A stretch of DNA of 32,742 bases. It comes from Pseudopyrenochaeta lycopersici (Eukaryota; Ascomycota; Dothideomycetes; Pleosporales; Pseudopyrenochaetaceae). Shown here piece after piece: positions 10,418 through 20,300 of this stretch; positions within the stretch are counted from its first letter, which is position 1, and the number at the start of each line of letters is the position of its first letter. The notes beneath the pieces are model-generated. The model made no database searches. It was not told the origin of the DNA and saw only the letters and a program-made list of their open reading frames with translations. The stretch spans positions 1-32,742 of the forward strand of contig NHZP01000146.1 of NCBI GenBank assembly GCA_003313425.1. The letters are read 5' to 3'. The translations under genes were made by a program, and so were the position numbers.

Positions 10418-10425
10418 CTAACCCT
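10404..10425. repeat. Interstitial telomere-like sequence
   Basis: TTTAGGGGTAAACCCTAACCCT contains one TTAGGG-like unit facing two CCCTAA-type units, a small head-to-head arrangement. It marks the 5' limit of the helicase open frame (TAG at 10418-10420 on the minus strand). It is short and could be chance in a T/A-rich spacer. Confidence 0.5.
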
Positions 10426-10697
10426 ATCTTAGTATACACGTTACTGTTTAGGGCTGCAAGTTATAAAATAAGAATCTCTAGATGCTAGTAAGTAGTTTTT
10501 GTATAAAAAGTTTAATAAAAAAAAGTGACTGTAGTGTACAACTTTCGCCGTAAAAATAGAGCCCCTAAATATTCCATTCTTTAAGCCTATTCGGGCACCA
10601 TTCGGGTACGGAAACCCCTATCCTCTCAGGAAGGCCTCACCCCTGGCCTTATCTTGGTACTAGGTTTAGAGCAGAGTAGCGTTATAGGATCTATATA
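10426..10697. other. Intergenic spacer, no gene seen
   Basis: An A/T-rich stretch with a short imperfect duplication (ATTCGGGCACC then ATTCGGGTACG, about 10589-10610) and a small inverted pair AAGGCC/GGCCTT (10632-10652). It lies between the 3' end of P1 and the 5' end of the helicase pseudogene. No open frame with recognisable content. Confidence 0.6.
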
Positions 10698-13577
10698 CTA
10701 ACCTTTCCTCCGCTTATTAGATCTTGAAGGGCGAGTACTGTGCGCTTCTGAATTGTAGACTTTGCGCTTCACACCCTTTTTATGTACATATAGAACTCCA
10801 CTCCCTGCCTGAAGCACTCTTCTATCTTCCAAATCACTGTTCTCTAGCTCGGTTACTGAATTAGACTCTCCGTAATCTCGGCTGGTATGTTGGTATGAAG
10901 CTCGTTTTCTCTTTGACGTAGCGCGTTCTTGGACAAGATTGTGCAATTGTCGCTGCATAATATGAATCTTTCTTGTTAGAGGACTACAACTCTCAATTTC
11001 TCTTTGTCGCTTCTTCCCTCTTTTTTGTCTTTGATCTCGGGTCCGTGTAGGCGAGGCTCTATCTGATGAATCTACATCGCTCGTCTCAGGTGTGACACAC
11101 TCTGGCGTCCTTAGAGTGACGTTGTCTGGGCAATAGCTGACTCGCGAGGTACTGCTTGGGTCATAGTGTGCAGCTGCTAGACTATAATCTAGAACGTCCT
11201 CTTCTCGGGTTAATGTAAACTCGTGCCACATGTGACTGTTCACGAGGTATCGGTCGATAAGATCTGGTTGGAGTTTGGTCGGAAATCCATGCTCAAGCGC
11301 ATATGCACTGGCATGGGTGACTGGTCTGTGACCTGTTTGAAAAGAAAGAAGCTGGAGGAAGCCATTATAATCTTTAGGCGTGTTAGGGTCAAATGGTGTA
11401 ACAAGAGCTGGGAGGTGCTTCTTGGCGATGCTGACCGCTATTTGCCTGTATAGACTAGTAGTCATGGGAGTGGAACATCCAGCTGTTGAACTTTTTAGGC
11501 TCGAGTGAGCCTGATCCGAGGTAAGGCATGCTGTTGCGCTCTCGTGCGTGCTGAATAAGTAAGGGTTTGTCGAACTTTTAGAACAGGGCCTTAGATTTCG
11601 GCTAACAAGCCTGCAGAACGGGCGTATATATACGAGGTACACGTAAAGGATCCTTTGGACTAAAGGACAGGGAGAGCGCACAATGTAAAAGGAATTGTTA
11701 GTGTTCGTGTTTGCTTTATTGTACGCAAAAACAAGTATTATCCTTCCTTTGTAGATAAAGATATTTCGGCGCACGGAGACTGTATCGGCCCAGCGTAACA
11801 CCCTAAACTCTTCCCCACGCGCTGGCATGCCATCCGTCATGTGCATTGCTGCGTAAAGTAGACGAACAAACTTGTCGCATTTCTTTAGGTACTGCTTCAG
11901 CTTAAGCCTTCCTCTGTTTGTCTCTAGTGAACACCCGCCTTGCTCTGAGAATGCCAGTCTATCCACAGCGCGGAAAGACCCCTGGAGTTTGTTAGAGGGG
12001 TGTGTTAGAAACGAGAACCCAGGGCGGTGAGTCGCAAGATTATCTTGCACGGAATCGAGCTGGATGTCTGGCCACCAATCGAAAAGGAGCTCTTGTGCAA
12101 GACTCTGCAAACCTGCTATAACGCTGTGGATCGTTTCTCGAAATTGTCGCATGTGAACCTTGATGTCGGCAATATGTAGCGTTAAGCCATCCGGAGACCA
12201 GGATATGTTCGTTCGAGGGCCCTCGCGCCTAGCAATCGCTCGTCCATGCTGGAGCCGTTCAATGAGGTAACCGGCCGGTGCAAGGCTTCCTCGTTGAAGA
12301 TATCTAGGTCGGATGTGCTCACGCAATCGCTGTGCTTGGTCGGCGTAGGTAGTGCGCTCAGGCCAAGGAACTTTGAGATGATTATATGGTGCAAGCGGGA
12401 GGGCGTACTCGAGTATGATTAGACGTCCCACCCACAAGAGCGCTGATATGAATGGCGTATAATCATAGGGTTTACGGAAACATAGTTCTATAGGATGAAT
12501 TCCTAAAACCCCAGAAAAATGTATGATAGCACTACGGCTCATGTTTCCATCGTGCGACTGGTCCGTCCAAAACATGACAAGAAGCCGGAATAGATTCTCG
12601 TGGACACCATCTAGTGATGGTTGGAGCAATACCCCGCAGTCTGCCTGCTGGCTGACAACAGAAAGATGGTCCCAGATATGGTTCATCATAGCTAGCTGAG
12701 CTGTAGTCAGCTGCAACCCAGAGATTACGCTTGTGGGCTCTCTTATGCTACGCGACAGTGCTAGGATTCGGAATATGTAGCACAGGAACCGCTCGTGGAT
12801 GATGTAATATCTTCGTCGGGTCTGTTCGCGTTGAGGCAGCTCGAATGGGTAGGGAAGGAAAGAAGGGGTCCAGCTCCGAAGCCAGCAACGCAAAACACGC
12901 GGAGTCTGCTGGAGTGTCATCTCGCATCGCTGAAACACGATCTTGCTGGCCTCTAGTATTTTCCAAATAATCCTCTCTGTCGATGCTGGGCTTACGCACT
13001 CGAAACCATTCCAAAGGCCTAGTTGGAGATCCTCTAATGTTTTCGCGGAGGGCAATGCTGCAGCTGCGACGATAAGATGAACAGGCTTGTGAGCAAACCA
13101 TGTCGGCCATTCACAGCCCCGAAGCCACTCGGTGTTCTCGTCGTGCTCTAGCTCTGCGTCTAGAGCGATCGTGCCGAGCTCCCCATCAAACCGCTGTTCT
13201 TCTTCTTCATCATCATCCATTCGCGTTAGGTACTCCTTTTCCCTTGTAGATTGCGGTTGTGTATGGATCTCTTGCTGGCTAGAGCTGTTGTCCAGGGTTA
13301 CTACCCAGTATTTTGGCCAGTTCTTCGTCCAGCTCTGCAGGTAACATTTGTATCTGGATTGATCTTGATCGCACTCAGGAGCGCTGATCTCATGTTCCAC
13401 CTTCGCATGTCTTTTCATCTGACGCCAGTTAATAGTCCTAAAATCTGTACAGCATGGACAATAAAATCCGGGTGCAGGTGGAGGAAGGTAAGAGAGTAGC
13501 GTCGATCCATCCTTTCGAGGCGCTAGATCATTAAAGGATTGTGCAGCAGGCAGGTTATCAAATCGTGCTATCGTCAT
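10698..13577 (-). CDS. P1: OrsD zinc-finger protein with tyrosine-recombinase-like domain
   Basis: A 959-codon frame without internal stops from the ATG at 13577. The frame stays open for 49 more codons to a TAG at 13725-13727, and that part encodes the first OrsD finger (CTPC, HLRTCH), so the true start is probably further upstream, perhaps in another exon. Second finger: C40, C43, H57, H62. Then a D/E-rich linker, HFSGVLGIHP, and a candidate tyrosine-recombinase domain: R587 in GMPARGEE, K621 in YNKANT, R711 in LYRQIAVSI, H750 in QTGHRP and Y759 in HASAYALE. H to Y is nine residues, as in XerD. The C-terminus has a short coiled coil (MQRQLHNLVQERAT) and basic stretches (KRKR, SNKRRKG) suggesting nuclear location. 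It is about half identical to P2 by eye over the core. It lacks a helicase. Family function is unknown; DNA binding or cleavage is inferred. Confidence 0.75.
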   Translation of the reverse strand: MTIARFDNLPAAQSFNDLAPRKDGSTLLSYLPPPAPGFYCPCCTDFRTINWRQMKRHAKVEHEISAPECDQDQSRYKCYLQSWTKNWPKYWVVTLDNSSSQQEIHTQPQSTREKEYLTRMDDDEEEEQRFDGELGTIALDAELEHDENTEWLRGCEWPTWFAHKPVHLIVAAAALPSAKTLEDLQLGLWNGFECVSPASTERIIWKILEASKIVFQRCEMTLQQTPRVLRCWLRSWTPSFLPYPFELPQREQTRRRYYIIHERFLCYIFRILALSRSIREPTSVISGLQLTTAQLAMMNHIWDHLSVVSQQADCGVLLQPSLDGVHENLFRLLVMFWTDQSHDGNMSRSAIIHFSGVLGIHPIELCFRKPYDYTPFISALLWVGRLIILEYALPLAPYNHLKVPWPERTTYADQAQRLREHIRPRYLQRGSLAPAGYLIERLQHGRAIARREGPRTNISWSPDGLTLHIADIKVHMRQFRETIHSVIAGLQSLAQELLFDWWPDIQLDSVQDNLATHRPGFSFLTHPSNKLQGSFRAVDRLAFSEQGGCSLETNRGRLKLKQYLKKCDKFVRLLYAAMHMTDGMPARGEEFRVLRWADTVSVRRNIFIYKGRIILVFAYNKANTNTNNSFYIVRSPCPLVQRILYVYLVYIRPFCRLVSRNLRPCSKSSTNPYLFSTHESATACLTSDQAHSSLKSSTAGCSTPMTTSLYRQIAVSIAKKHLPALVTPFDPNTPKDYNGFLQLLSFQTGHRPVTHASAYALEHGFPTKLQPDLIDRYLVNSHMWHEFTLTREEDVLDYSLAAAHYDPSSTSRVSYCPDNVTLRTPECVTPETSDVDSSDRASPTRTRDQRQKRGKKRQREIESCSPLTRKIHIMQRQLHNLVQERATSKRKRASYQHTSRDYGESNSVTELENSDLEDRRVLQAGSGVLYVHKKGVKRKVYNSEAHSTRPSRSNKRRKG

Positions 13578-13951
13578 TCGCCGCAGCTTGAGAGGTACGC
13601 GGTGGCAGGTTCGCAGGTGAGTATCTAAGCCTGTAACAGGTACTGCGGTGCAGCAGGGGGTACAGATAATTACTCTCTCGTTTGCGACGAATATAACATA
13701 GTTTAATGCAATAGAATTATCTTGCTATATAATGTAGGATTTAAATATTAGTTATAAATATTAGTTATAAGTAACTATATTCTAGTAATCAACATTAAGT
13801 ACAAGATTGTTGGCTACAGACACTGGTGTTGATACTATCAAGTTTCTTGCCATCTTTTGCATTGAGTAACTATATTCAGAGTAATAACTCCAGATTTAAG
13901 GAAGACTAGCTGGGAGCCCCAACTAGATTGACTTCGCTCCGCACCTAGATA
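13578..13951. other. Spacer between P1 and P2, including the unassigned 5' part of P1
   Basis: 13578-13724 is the in-frame upstream extension of P1 carrying its first zinc finger. 13728-13880 is A/T-rich, with the repeated TAAATATTAGTTATAA at 13740-13770. On the minus strand TATATAG directly precedes the open frame and CTAAT elements lie further upstream, which would suit an intron 3' end; I could not identify a convincing donor. No separate gene. Confidence 0.5.
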
Positions 13952-16855
13952 TCAAGGGCGTAAGTGGCGCTTTCGACGCTTCGTAGCCCTTTCCTGGAGG
14001 AGAGCGTCAAGCTGCTGCTGCATATCAACGATTTTTGTGGTCATTAGACTACTACTGCTGCTGCTGCTGCTGCTGTCGCTGCTGCTCCTTCTGCTTGGAC
14101 GTGATACGCTCTGTTCCCGCCTGAAGGAGCGCGATTCGCTATTCAGGCTGCGCTTCCCTAATTGCAGCTGCCTCTCTTCAAGCCTTCTTACCTCTACCAT
14201 CTCCTCATCTCCAGTATCTAGCACGGGAAGATCCTTGTCTGATGCGCTAGTATCTGCTGCTTGACGTGCTGGTGTCGTCGTTGGCGCCAGTGCTCGTAGC
14301 ATCTGTTGATCTAATTGGCCTCTATCTAATCCGTTGTCTATATATCTCTCCGCAGTAATCTCTAAAAATCGATGCCAGACAAAGCTATTTTCAAAGTAAC
14401 GGTCGATTAGCTCTGGCTGTAGTCTAGCTGGGTATCCTCGTTCGAGAGCGTACGCGCTTGCATGAATCGACGGGGTGTGGCCTGTCTGGAAAGCTAACAG
14501 ATGAAGGAAGCCATCGTGGTCCTTTGGAATATTCGGATCGAATGGCTCTAGCAGAGTTGGTATATGCCTCTTGCTAATGGCAACAGCGATGTGACGATAG
14601 ATGCTCAGCTGAAGCCGAATAGGGCAGGCTGCCGTAGCCTGCTCTAGGCTCTTCGAGCAATCAGTTGCGCTGAAGCAGACTGTAGGACGGTTGCTAATAG
14701 AAAAGAGATGTGGATTAGTCTTTGTTTTTTCGTTAACGAGCTTTAATTGTCGGGTGAGTAAGTCGCTAAATGGCCTGATATAGGCTAAGTATAGAAATAA
14801 GGCTCGCTCTACTGTTGGGCATGGCACCCGAACAATATAGAACGAGTGATTCGCTGTCGTAGATACTTTATTATACGAGAATATTATCATTATTCGTCCT
14901 TTATGAATAATTATGTTGCGTTGTACAGCGATAGTGTTCGCCCAGCGAATAATGCGGATCTCTTCACCCCTCGCGGGCATGCCGATGGTCATATGAATTC
15001 CCGCAAAGAGGAGTCTGACCAGATTGTCACGTCTCCGTAGATAATCAAGCGCTCGTCCGCGCCCACAGCCTTGCAGGGCTAGCCTCCCCCCCTGATGTGA
15101 GAAGGCTCGGCGGCTAAGATGCTTAAAGCTCATTCGCAGGTCATTCTCAGGCTCCTCTAAGAATGAATAGCCTGGTCGATAGCTTACAAGGTTGTCCTTA
15201 ATTTTATGCAGATTGACATCAGGCCACCAGTGAAACATCAACTCGCGAGCTTCGTGATTAATTCTATCCAGAAGGGAGTGGACTGTATAGCGCAGCTCCC
15301 CTAAAGTGACATGAGATCCGTTGACCTCGAGCATCTGGCCATCAGGCGACCAGGAGATATTGGTCCTCGCACCTTCCCGCTTTGCTATAGCTCTGCCATG
15401 TTGGAGGCGCTCGACCAAATACCCAAGAGGCGCGAAGGTTCCGCGTTGGAGGTACTTTGGCCGGATCTCTCGGAGCAGCCTTAACTCCTGATCTGGATAT
15501 GCCACGCGTGCCTGGAGAGGAGGTTTCAGCGAACTATAAGCTCGCAATGGGAGTGCATATTCAAGGAGGACTAGCCTTCCTACCCAGATTAAGGCTGAAA
15601 GATACGGAGTATAGTCGTATGCGGTGCGGAGAGTTAGCTTATACGGGTGGATTCCTAGCACGCCAGAGAAGTGAGCGACCGCTTTCACTCCTGAATCGCC
15701 GTCTATTGAAGTGTCCGTCCAGAAGAGAACGAGCAGCCGAAATGTTGTTTCGAGGATGCAAGGCGATGGTTGAGGCAATGGTAACAAGGGATCGGACAGG
15801 TCTCCCCCCGCTCTATTTGGCAGGAACTCGCCCAACTCCGCCCAGATAGTATCTACTATCTCTGCTTGGGGTGCAGTAAGTGTAAGGCCGTAGACATCGT
15901 ACACGTCCTGGCCCTGTGCTAGGCAAACCTGCCTCGCTCGAAAGACATAACAAAGAAAGCGGTAGCAGTACGAGCGGTACTTCTTTTGGGTAGCTTGTCG
16001 CTTTGGAAGCTCGAATGGGATGGGACAGTAGTGCGGACCCCAACTACGTAACCAGCAGCGAAGAACACGCGATGTAGACGATATGGTCTCCTCGCATCTA
16101 TCCAACACGCAAGTAGCAAGCTCAACAAGGCTCAAGAGCTTTCTCTCTGTAGATGAGCAGCTAATCCATTCAGTGCCGTTCCACGATCCAAGATAGAGAT
16201 CTTCGTGTTTGGGCGAGGGAAGCTGTGATGTAGCTGCAATTACATGAAGCGGTCTGCATGCGAACCAACGCGGCCACCCAGACTGACGAAGCCAGGGTGT
16301 ATTCTCATCGTGCTCTAGTTCGGCTGGGAGAGATGAGTTTACTTGGACTTCATTTGCGAGCCTTTGCTCTTCCTCGTCCTCCATGCGGAGAAGCTCACCC
16401 ATATCTGGGTCACAGCAATCTTCTTCTCCCCCCGGTGCTAGCCGTTCTTCTGCTCGCTCTTGTTCTGTTCCTGATTTTAGAGAGTTAATAGTGTTTGCCT
16501 GGGTCATGTCTACGCGCCAATATCGCCCTATCTTCCTGTACGAGATCCATTGTTGAAGGAAGCATGAGACATCCTCTCTCTGAACTTTTTCCTTTCTCAG
16601 ATTATGAGCTTCGGTTAAATGCTTCCGGAAATCGCCCCAATTGACCGCGAGCCAGGTGCAATGCAAGCAGCTATATCCACGGACCGGAGCAGCGAGGAAT
16701 GGCAGCTGCAAACTGCCGCTAGGTAATGGCGTGACATCTGCATCTTTCTGCGCTACAGGCAAGCCGTCGTACTGGCCAACTATCGCCTGACACACCCCAT
16801 AGCTGATATTGTGGTAGTGTCGCAGGTGATGGTATAACAGCTTGAAAGGAATCAC
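13952..16855 (-). CDS. P2: OrsD zinc-finger protein with tyrosine-recombinase-like domain
   Basis: An uninterrupted frame of 967 codons counted from a GTG at 16855, open upstream for 27 more codons to a TAA at 16937-16939. There is no ATG before the first finger, which spans the GTG (CISC upstream, then HHLRHYH at 9-15), so an upstream exon or a lost start is needed. Second finger: C63, C66, H79, H84. Then a D/E-rich linker, HFSGVLGIHPY, YDYTPYLSAL, and candidate recombinase residues R629 (GMPARGEE), K663 (YNKVST), R754 (IYRHIAVAI), H793 (QTGHTP) and Y802 (HASAYALE). The spacings R-to-H (39) and H-to-Y (9) are the same as in P1. The C-terminus has a Ser run, then MQQQLDALLQERAT and KRRKR, matching P1. 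Close tandem arrangement with P1 on the same strand. Not RIP-damaged. Function unknown. Confidence 0.75.
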   Translation of the reverse strand: MIPFKLLYHHLRHYHNISYGVCQAIVGQYDGLPVAQKDADVTPLPSGSLQLPFLAAPVRGYSCLHCTWLAVNWGDFRKHLTEAHNLRKEKVQREDVSCFLQQWISYRKIGRYWRVDMTQANTINSLKSGTEQERAEERLAPGGEEDCCDPDMGELLRMEDEEEQRLANEVQVNSSLPAELEHDENTPWLRQSGWPRWFACRPLHVIAATSQLPSPKHEDLYLGSWNGTEWISCSSTERKLLSLVELATCVLDRCEETISSTSRVLRCWLRSWGPHYCPIPFELPKRQATQKKYRSYCYRFLCYVFRARQVCLAQGQDVYDVYGLTLTAPQAEIVDTIWAELGEFLPNRAGGDLSDPLLPLPQPSPCILETTFRLLVLFWTDTSIDGDSGVKAVAHFSGVLGIHPYKLTLRTAYDYTPYLSALIWVGRLVLLEYALPLRAYSSLKPPLQARVAYPDQELRLLREIRPKYLQRGTFAPLGYLVERLQHGRAIAKREGARTNISWSPDGQMLEVNGSHVTLGELRYTVHSLLDRINHEARELMFHWWPDVNLHKIKDNLVSYRPGYSFLEEPENDLRMSFKHLSRRAFSHQGGRLALQGCGRGRALDYLRRRDNLVRLLFAGIHMTIGMPARGEEIRIIRWANTIAVQRNIIIHKGRIMIIFSYNKVSTTANHSFYIVRVPCPTVERALFLYLAYIRPFSDLLTRQLKLVNEKTKTNPHLFSISNRPTVCFSATDCSKSLEQATAACPIRLQLSIYRHIAVAISKRHIPTLLEPFDPNIPKDHDGFLHLLAFQTGHTPSIHASAYALERGYPARLQPELIDRYFENSFVWHRFLEITAERYIDNGLDRGQLDQQMLRALAPTTTPARQAADTSASDKDLPVLDTGDEEMVEVRRLEERQLQLGKRSLNSESRSFRREQSVSRPSRRSSSDSSSSSSSSSLMTTKIVDMQQQLDALLQERATKRRKRHLRP

Positions 16856-16939
16856 ACTTTTGCAGGAAATGCAGAGCAGGTAACCGTAGCCCTGTAGGTA
16901 GGTTATAATCTCTGGTGCATTATTGTTCTTCTCCTTTTA

Positions 16940-17362
16940 TAGAGAACTCGCACGTTAGCATTATATAAAGGCTGAAGGGATTACCAATATCGAGGATAAA
17001 GGCAAGCTAGATTTACCGTATCTGTAGCTGTAGTTAGAGCTTGAGTTGAGTTGGTAGAGCCGTGTTGCAGGACGCATCCTTGATCGACTGGGTTGCCAGT
17101 ATAGATAGTCCATGGTCGTGTAGAGCGCATAAGAATAATATCAAAGTCGCTTATCACTAGCAAGAATACAACAGCTGGTAAGAAGTAGTAGTCGTCAGTC
17201 AGTCAGTTGTAACTTTCTGCAGTGCTGTGTTGTAGGGGAAGGGGTCGCCCCTGACTTCTGGTTCAGGGGACGCGGAATCTAACCAACTACGGTTAGCGGC
17301 TCAACCGGAACCGGGACTAAGCCGCAAAGAGGCATGATTGAGTTGGATCCTGTCGGTTCGCT
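16940..17362. other. Upstream region of P2, no gene assigned
   Basis: Contains, on the minus strand, TATATAA (about 16961-16967), a possible TATA element, and may hold the missing first exon of P2. A GTCAGTCAGTCAGTTG run is at 17197-17212. 17240-17340 has palindromic pieces (GGGGTCGCCCC; GGTTCAGGGG). Homology to copy A starts abruptly at about 17363. Confidence 0.4.
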
Positions 17363-20300
17363 GCCATGTAGGACACGTTGTCTGCGATAGCTTATTGAGC
17401 TTCGCCCGTACTACCTGCTCCTGCCTCGCCTGTAGCTGCTCCTCGTCCTGCCACTGTTTCTGCCCTCTATACTCCTGCTCCTCACAGTTATCGCAGAACG
17501 CTATCTCTGCGCCTTCTGCTGCGCCGTCTGCTGCGCCGTCTACTCCTGTATCTGCTCTTGCCTGTAGCTGTCTGCAAGATAATCGCCTGCCGTCTATATA
17601 TTAACTTATCACTACTCTTTGACCAGCCTACTGTGCTGATAAACGCGTCTATCACCTCGCTATCGTTTATTGGTTGCTGCTCCTCAGCCTCAGCCTCTGC
17701 CTCTGCCTCAGCCTCTGCCTCTGCCTCTGCCTCTGCCTCTGCCTCTGCCTCTGCCTCTGCCTCTTCCTGCTGCTGCTGCTGCTGCCTCTATTACTATTTT
17801 CTCTGCTACCTAATCTGCTACTGCTCTTGCTACTACTACTGCTGCCCCTGCTACGATAGGTTATAAAGCTGACTTTGCAGCGTCTGCTGTATCCGCTGCC
17901 ATTGCTGCCACTGCTCCCACTGATGCCTCTGCTGCACCTGCTGCATCTGTTGCATCTGTTGCATCTGCTCCCACTGCTGCCTTTGCTGCATCTGCTGCAT
18001 CTGCTGCCACTGCTCCCACTGCTGTCTTTGCTGTGCCTCCTGCGCCTGCTGCCTCTGCTGCCTCTCTCGCAGCTTAACACTATCAGTTAGGCCACTCTAA
18101 TCCCGCTTCCTCTTCCTACTCGCCTCTCCCTGCGGAGGGAAGCTAAGGAAGGCCTGCTAGGCACGGCTTAACGTACAGAACACGTTAATTAAGCGTACGC
18201 TTAGCCCCTGTACTATATCAGCCTGCACGGCATAGGCTACTATACCTGCTCTCGTCCTACGCCCGCTCTACAGCTTAAGCGGATCCTCCTTGTCCTCCTT
18301 ACTATTACTGCTACTATCTGCCTAGCGCGAACCTTAATAGCTACTGCGCTGCTTCTGCTTCTTCTCCTCCTGGCAGTAGCCTACAGCGAACCGCTCTCCT
18401 ACTACCTTACGTCTAATACCTATAGCTGCGTGCCGGTACTCCTGAACTGTTAGCCGCGCGCCTAGTAGCTTAGTCGACTCTAGCGCTAGAGCACGCGTAA
18501 GCCTGTCCGTGTCCTAGAGCTTGCTTTTGTCTATCTAGAGATAATTACACTTAGAGGCAGACGTAGCTTTGCCCTGACTAGCGAGTAGTATAGCCTGTAG
18601 TAGCTGAACGTAGAGTAGATACGCAGCAATTAACTGCCCTACCGCCTCTAGCAGGAACCGCGGTACTACCTTAGGTTAATCCCACTGCGCCTGTGTCTTA
18701 TAGTAGCGGGTTACTAGCGTTACCTGCCTATTAATTATGTAGAGGTTACAATCCTGGAGTACCCTATTACGCCACTGAACGGACAGTAGCTTGGGCCCGC
18801 GCGCTAGCTGCCTGCCTGTAATATACACTGCGAGGCAAAGCAGCTCTAGGAAGCAACCTACGCACTGTAGATACTGCTGTACCCTTTTCTTATACTACTG
18901 TAGAGACGCCTTAGCCTGATCGCCTTCCTGTTCTTCTCCTTGCTTATATAGCTGCTGTGCAGCTCGCACGCTAGCTAGCCGTGCGAGACTCTAGTTGCTG
19001 CCCTCGTCAAGCTGAGCTAGCGATAGGAAGCAGGCGCCTCGTTCTGCTATAGACACGTCGTCCTAGATTACTGCTAGGTTAATAAAGCGTTGCTGGCTCT
19101 CCTCCTCTATCTAGAGTAGCTGCTCCTATAGAACCTTCTCTGCCTTAGCTACAATCCCCTGCGCTATAGCGCAAAAGCGCTCTAGCTTAATAGGCCGGCC
19201 TTTAAGGAAGAACGTCTGGCGGTCAGGCAACTACTATATGCTACCTGCGATACTGCCTAGCGTACGTAGAGAGATATGCTTAGCGTAGGTAAGTAGGCTG
19301 ATTATAACGTTTATTAGGCTATGCGAGCTATTAACGAGATAGCGCGCTCGCTGCTGTAGTAGAGCAGCTGTCGCGGCAGCACCCTGCTCTGCGCGCTAGG
19401 CAGAGGGGAGGAAGGCCTTAGTAGTAAGCACGCGTACGCAGTAGATAAGGGAGCTAAGAAGAGTAGTAAACTGTAAGGCGTTGCGTAGCTAGTTTGTATC
19501 TGGGTTAATACCTAGCGCAGCTAGGAAGTGGATTAGGCTGCTGTTAAAAGGCTGGTGGTATATCTCTTAGCTGCTGCGGTCGCTGCCTGTTAGCAACCTC
19601 CAGAGCTTTACAGCTTCCTGCTTCTGCCCGCTGTGCTAGAGGAATAGGCAGGCGATATGCTGTAGTCCCCTGCCTGCCTCCTTCCTCCTCTCCTCCCCCT
19701 CCTCCTTAGAAGCAATCAGCCGCAGGCAGTAGCAGATTAGTTGTGCCTAGAGCCTTGCCGCGCGACGTTGGCTTGCTGTCTTCTGCATACGACCTAGCGG
19801 GCGTATATCAGACTGCTGTAGACTTGCACTGCGTAGCTAGCGTAGCGTCTTAAGGGATAGCGAGCTGAGTCCCTTAACTGCCTGCTCCACTACCTCCTTA
19901 ACGCGGCGGACCGCGCCCTGTAGTGCTGGCTCGTCGTTGCCTAGTAGCTGTACAGCGTAGGCGAGCCGCTTCTAGTCTGGGTAGGCCTTAAGGTGCTGCT
20001 CCTATTGCGTCCGCTTAAACCAGCTAGTGCGGTTGTAGAGAGAAACCTCCTTAGCGATTTGGCTAATAGCTTCTTAGTCCTGACGCTTAATAGCTGTCTA
20101 TTTAGCTACTAAGCTAGTAAGCGTCTCCTGGTAATCTGGCTGCTTTCTCTGCTGTTGCTGCGGCTGATCCTGCGGCTGATCCTGCGTCTGATCCTGCGTC
20201 TGATCCTGCGTCTGCTCCTGCTCCTGCTCCTGCGTCTGCTCCTGCTCTTGCGTCTGCTGCTCGGCCTGTACTACAAAGTACTGGACGTAGCGCTGTTCGC

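Noticed and set aside
10021..10420. Separate small zinc-finger gene upstream of the helicase frame
   Set aside because: It is the N-terminal OrsD region of the same gene: a single 1-nt frameshift at about 9953 separates RYM from EKVKVQTFF.
10698..16855. P1 and P2 as members of an orsellinic-acid-like biosynthetic cluster because of the OrsD domain
   Set aside because: No polyketide synthase or tailoring enzyme is in the window; the neighbours are mobile elements and a helicase pseudogene.
10698..16855. P1 or P2 as a Starship captain (DUF3435)
   Set aside because: The N-terminal OrsD fingers and the motif wording do not match what I know of DUF3435 captains, and no cargo boundary or target site is visible.
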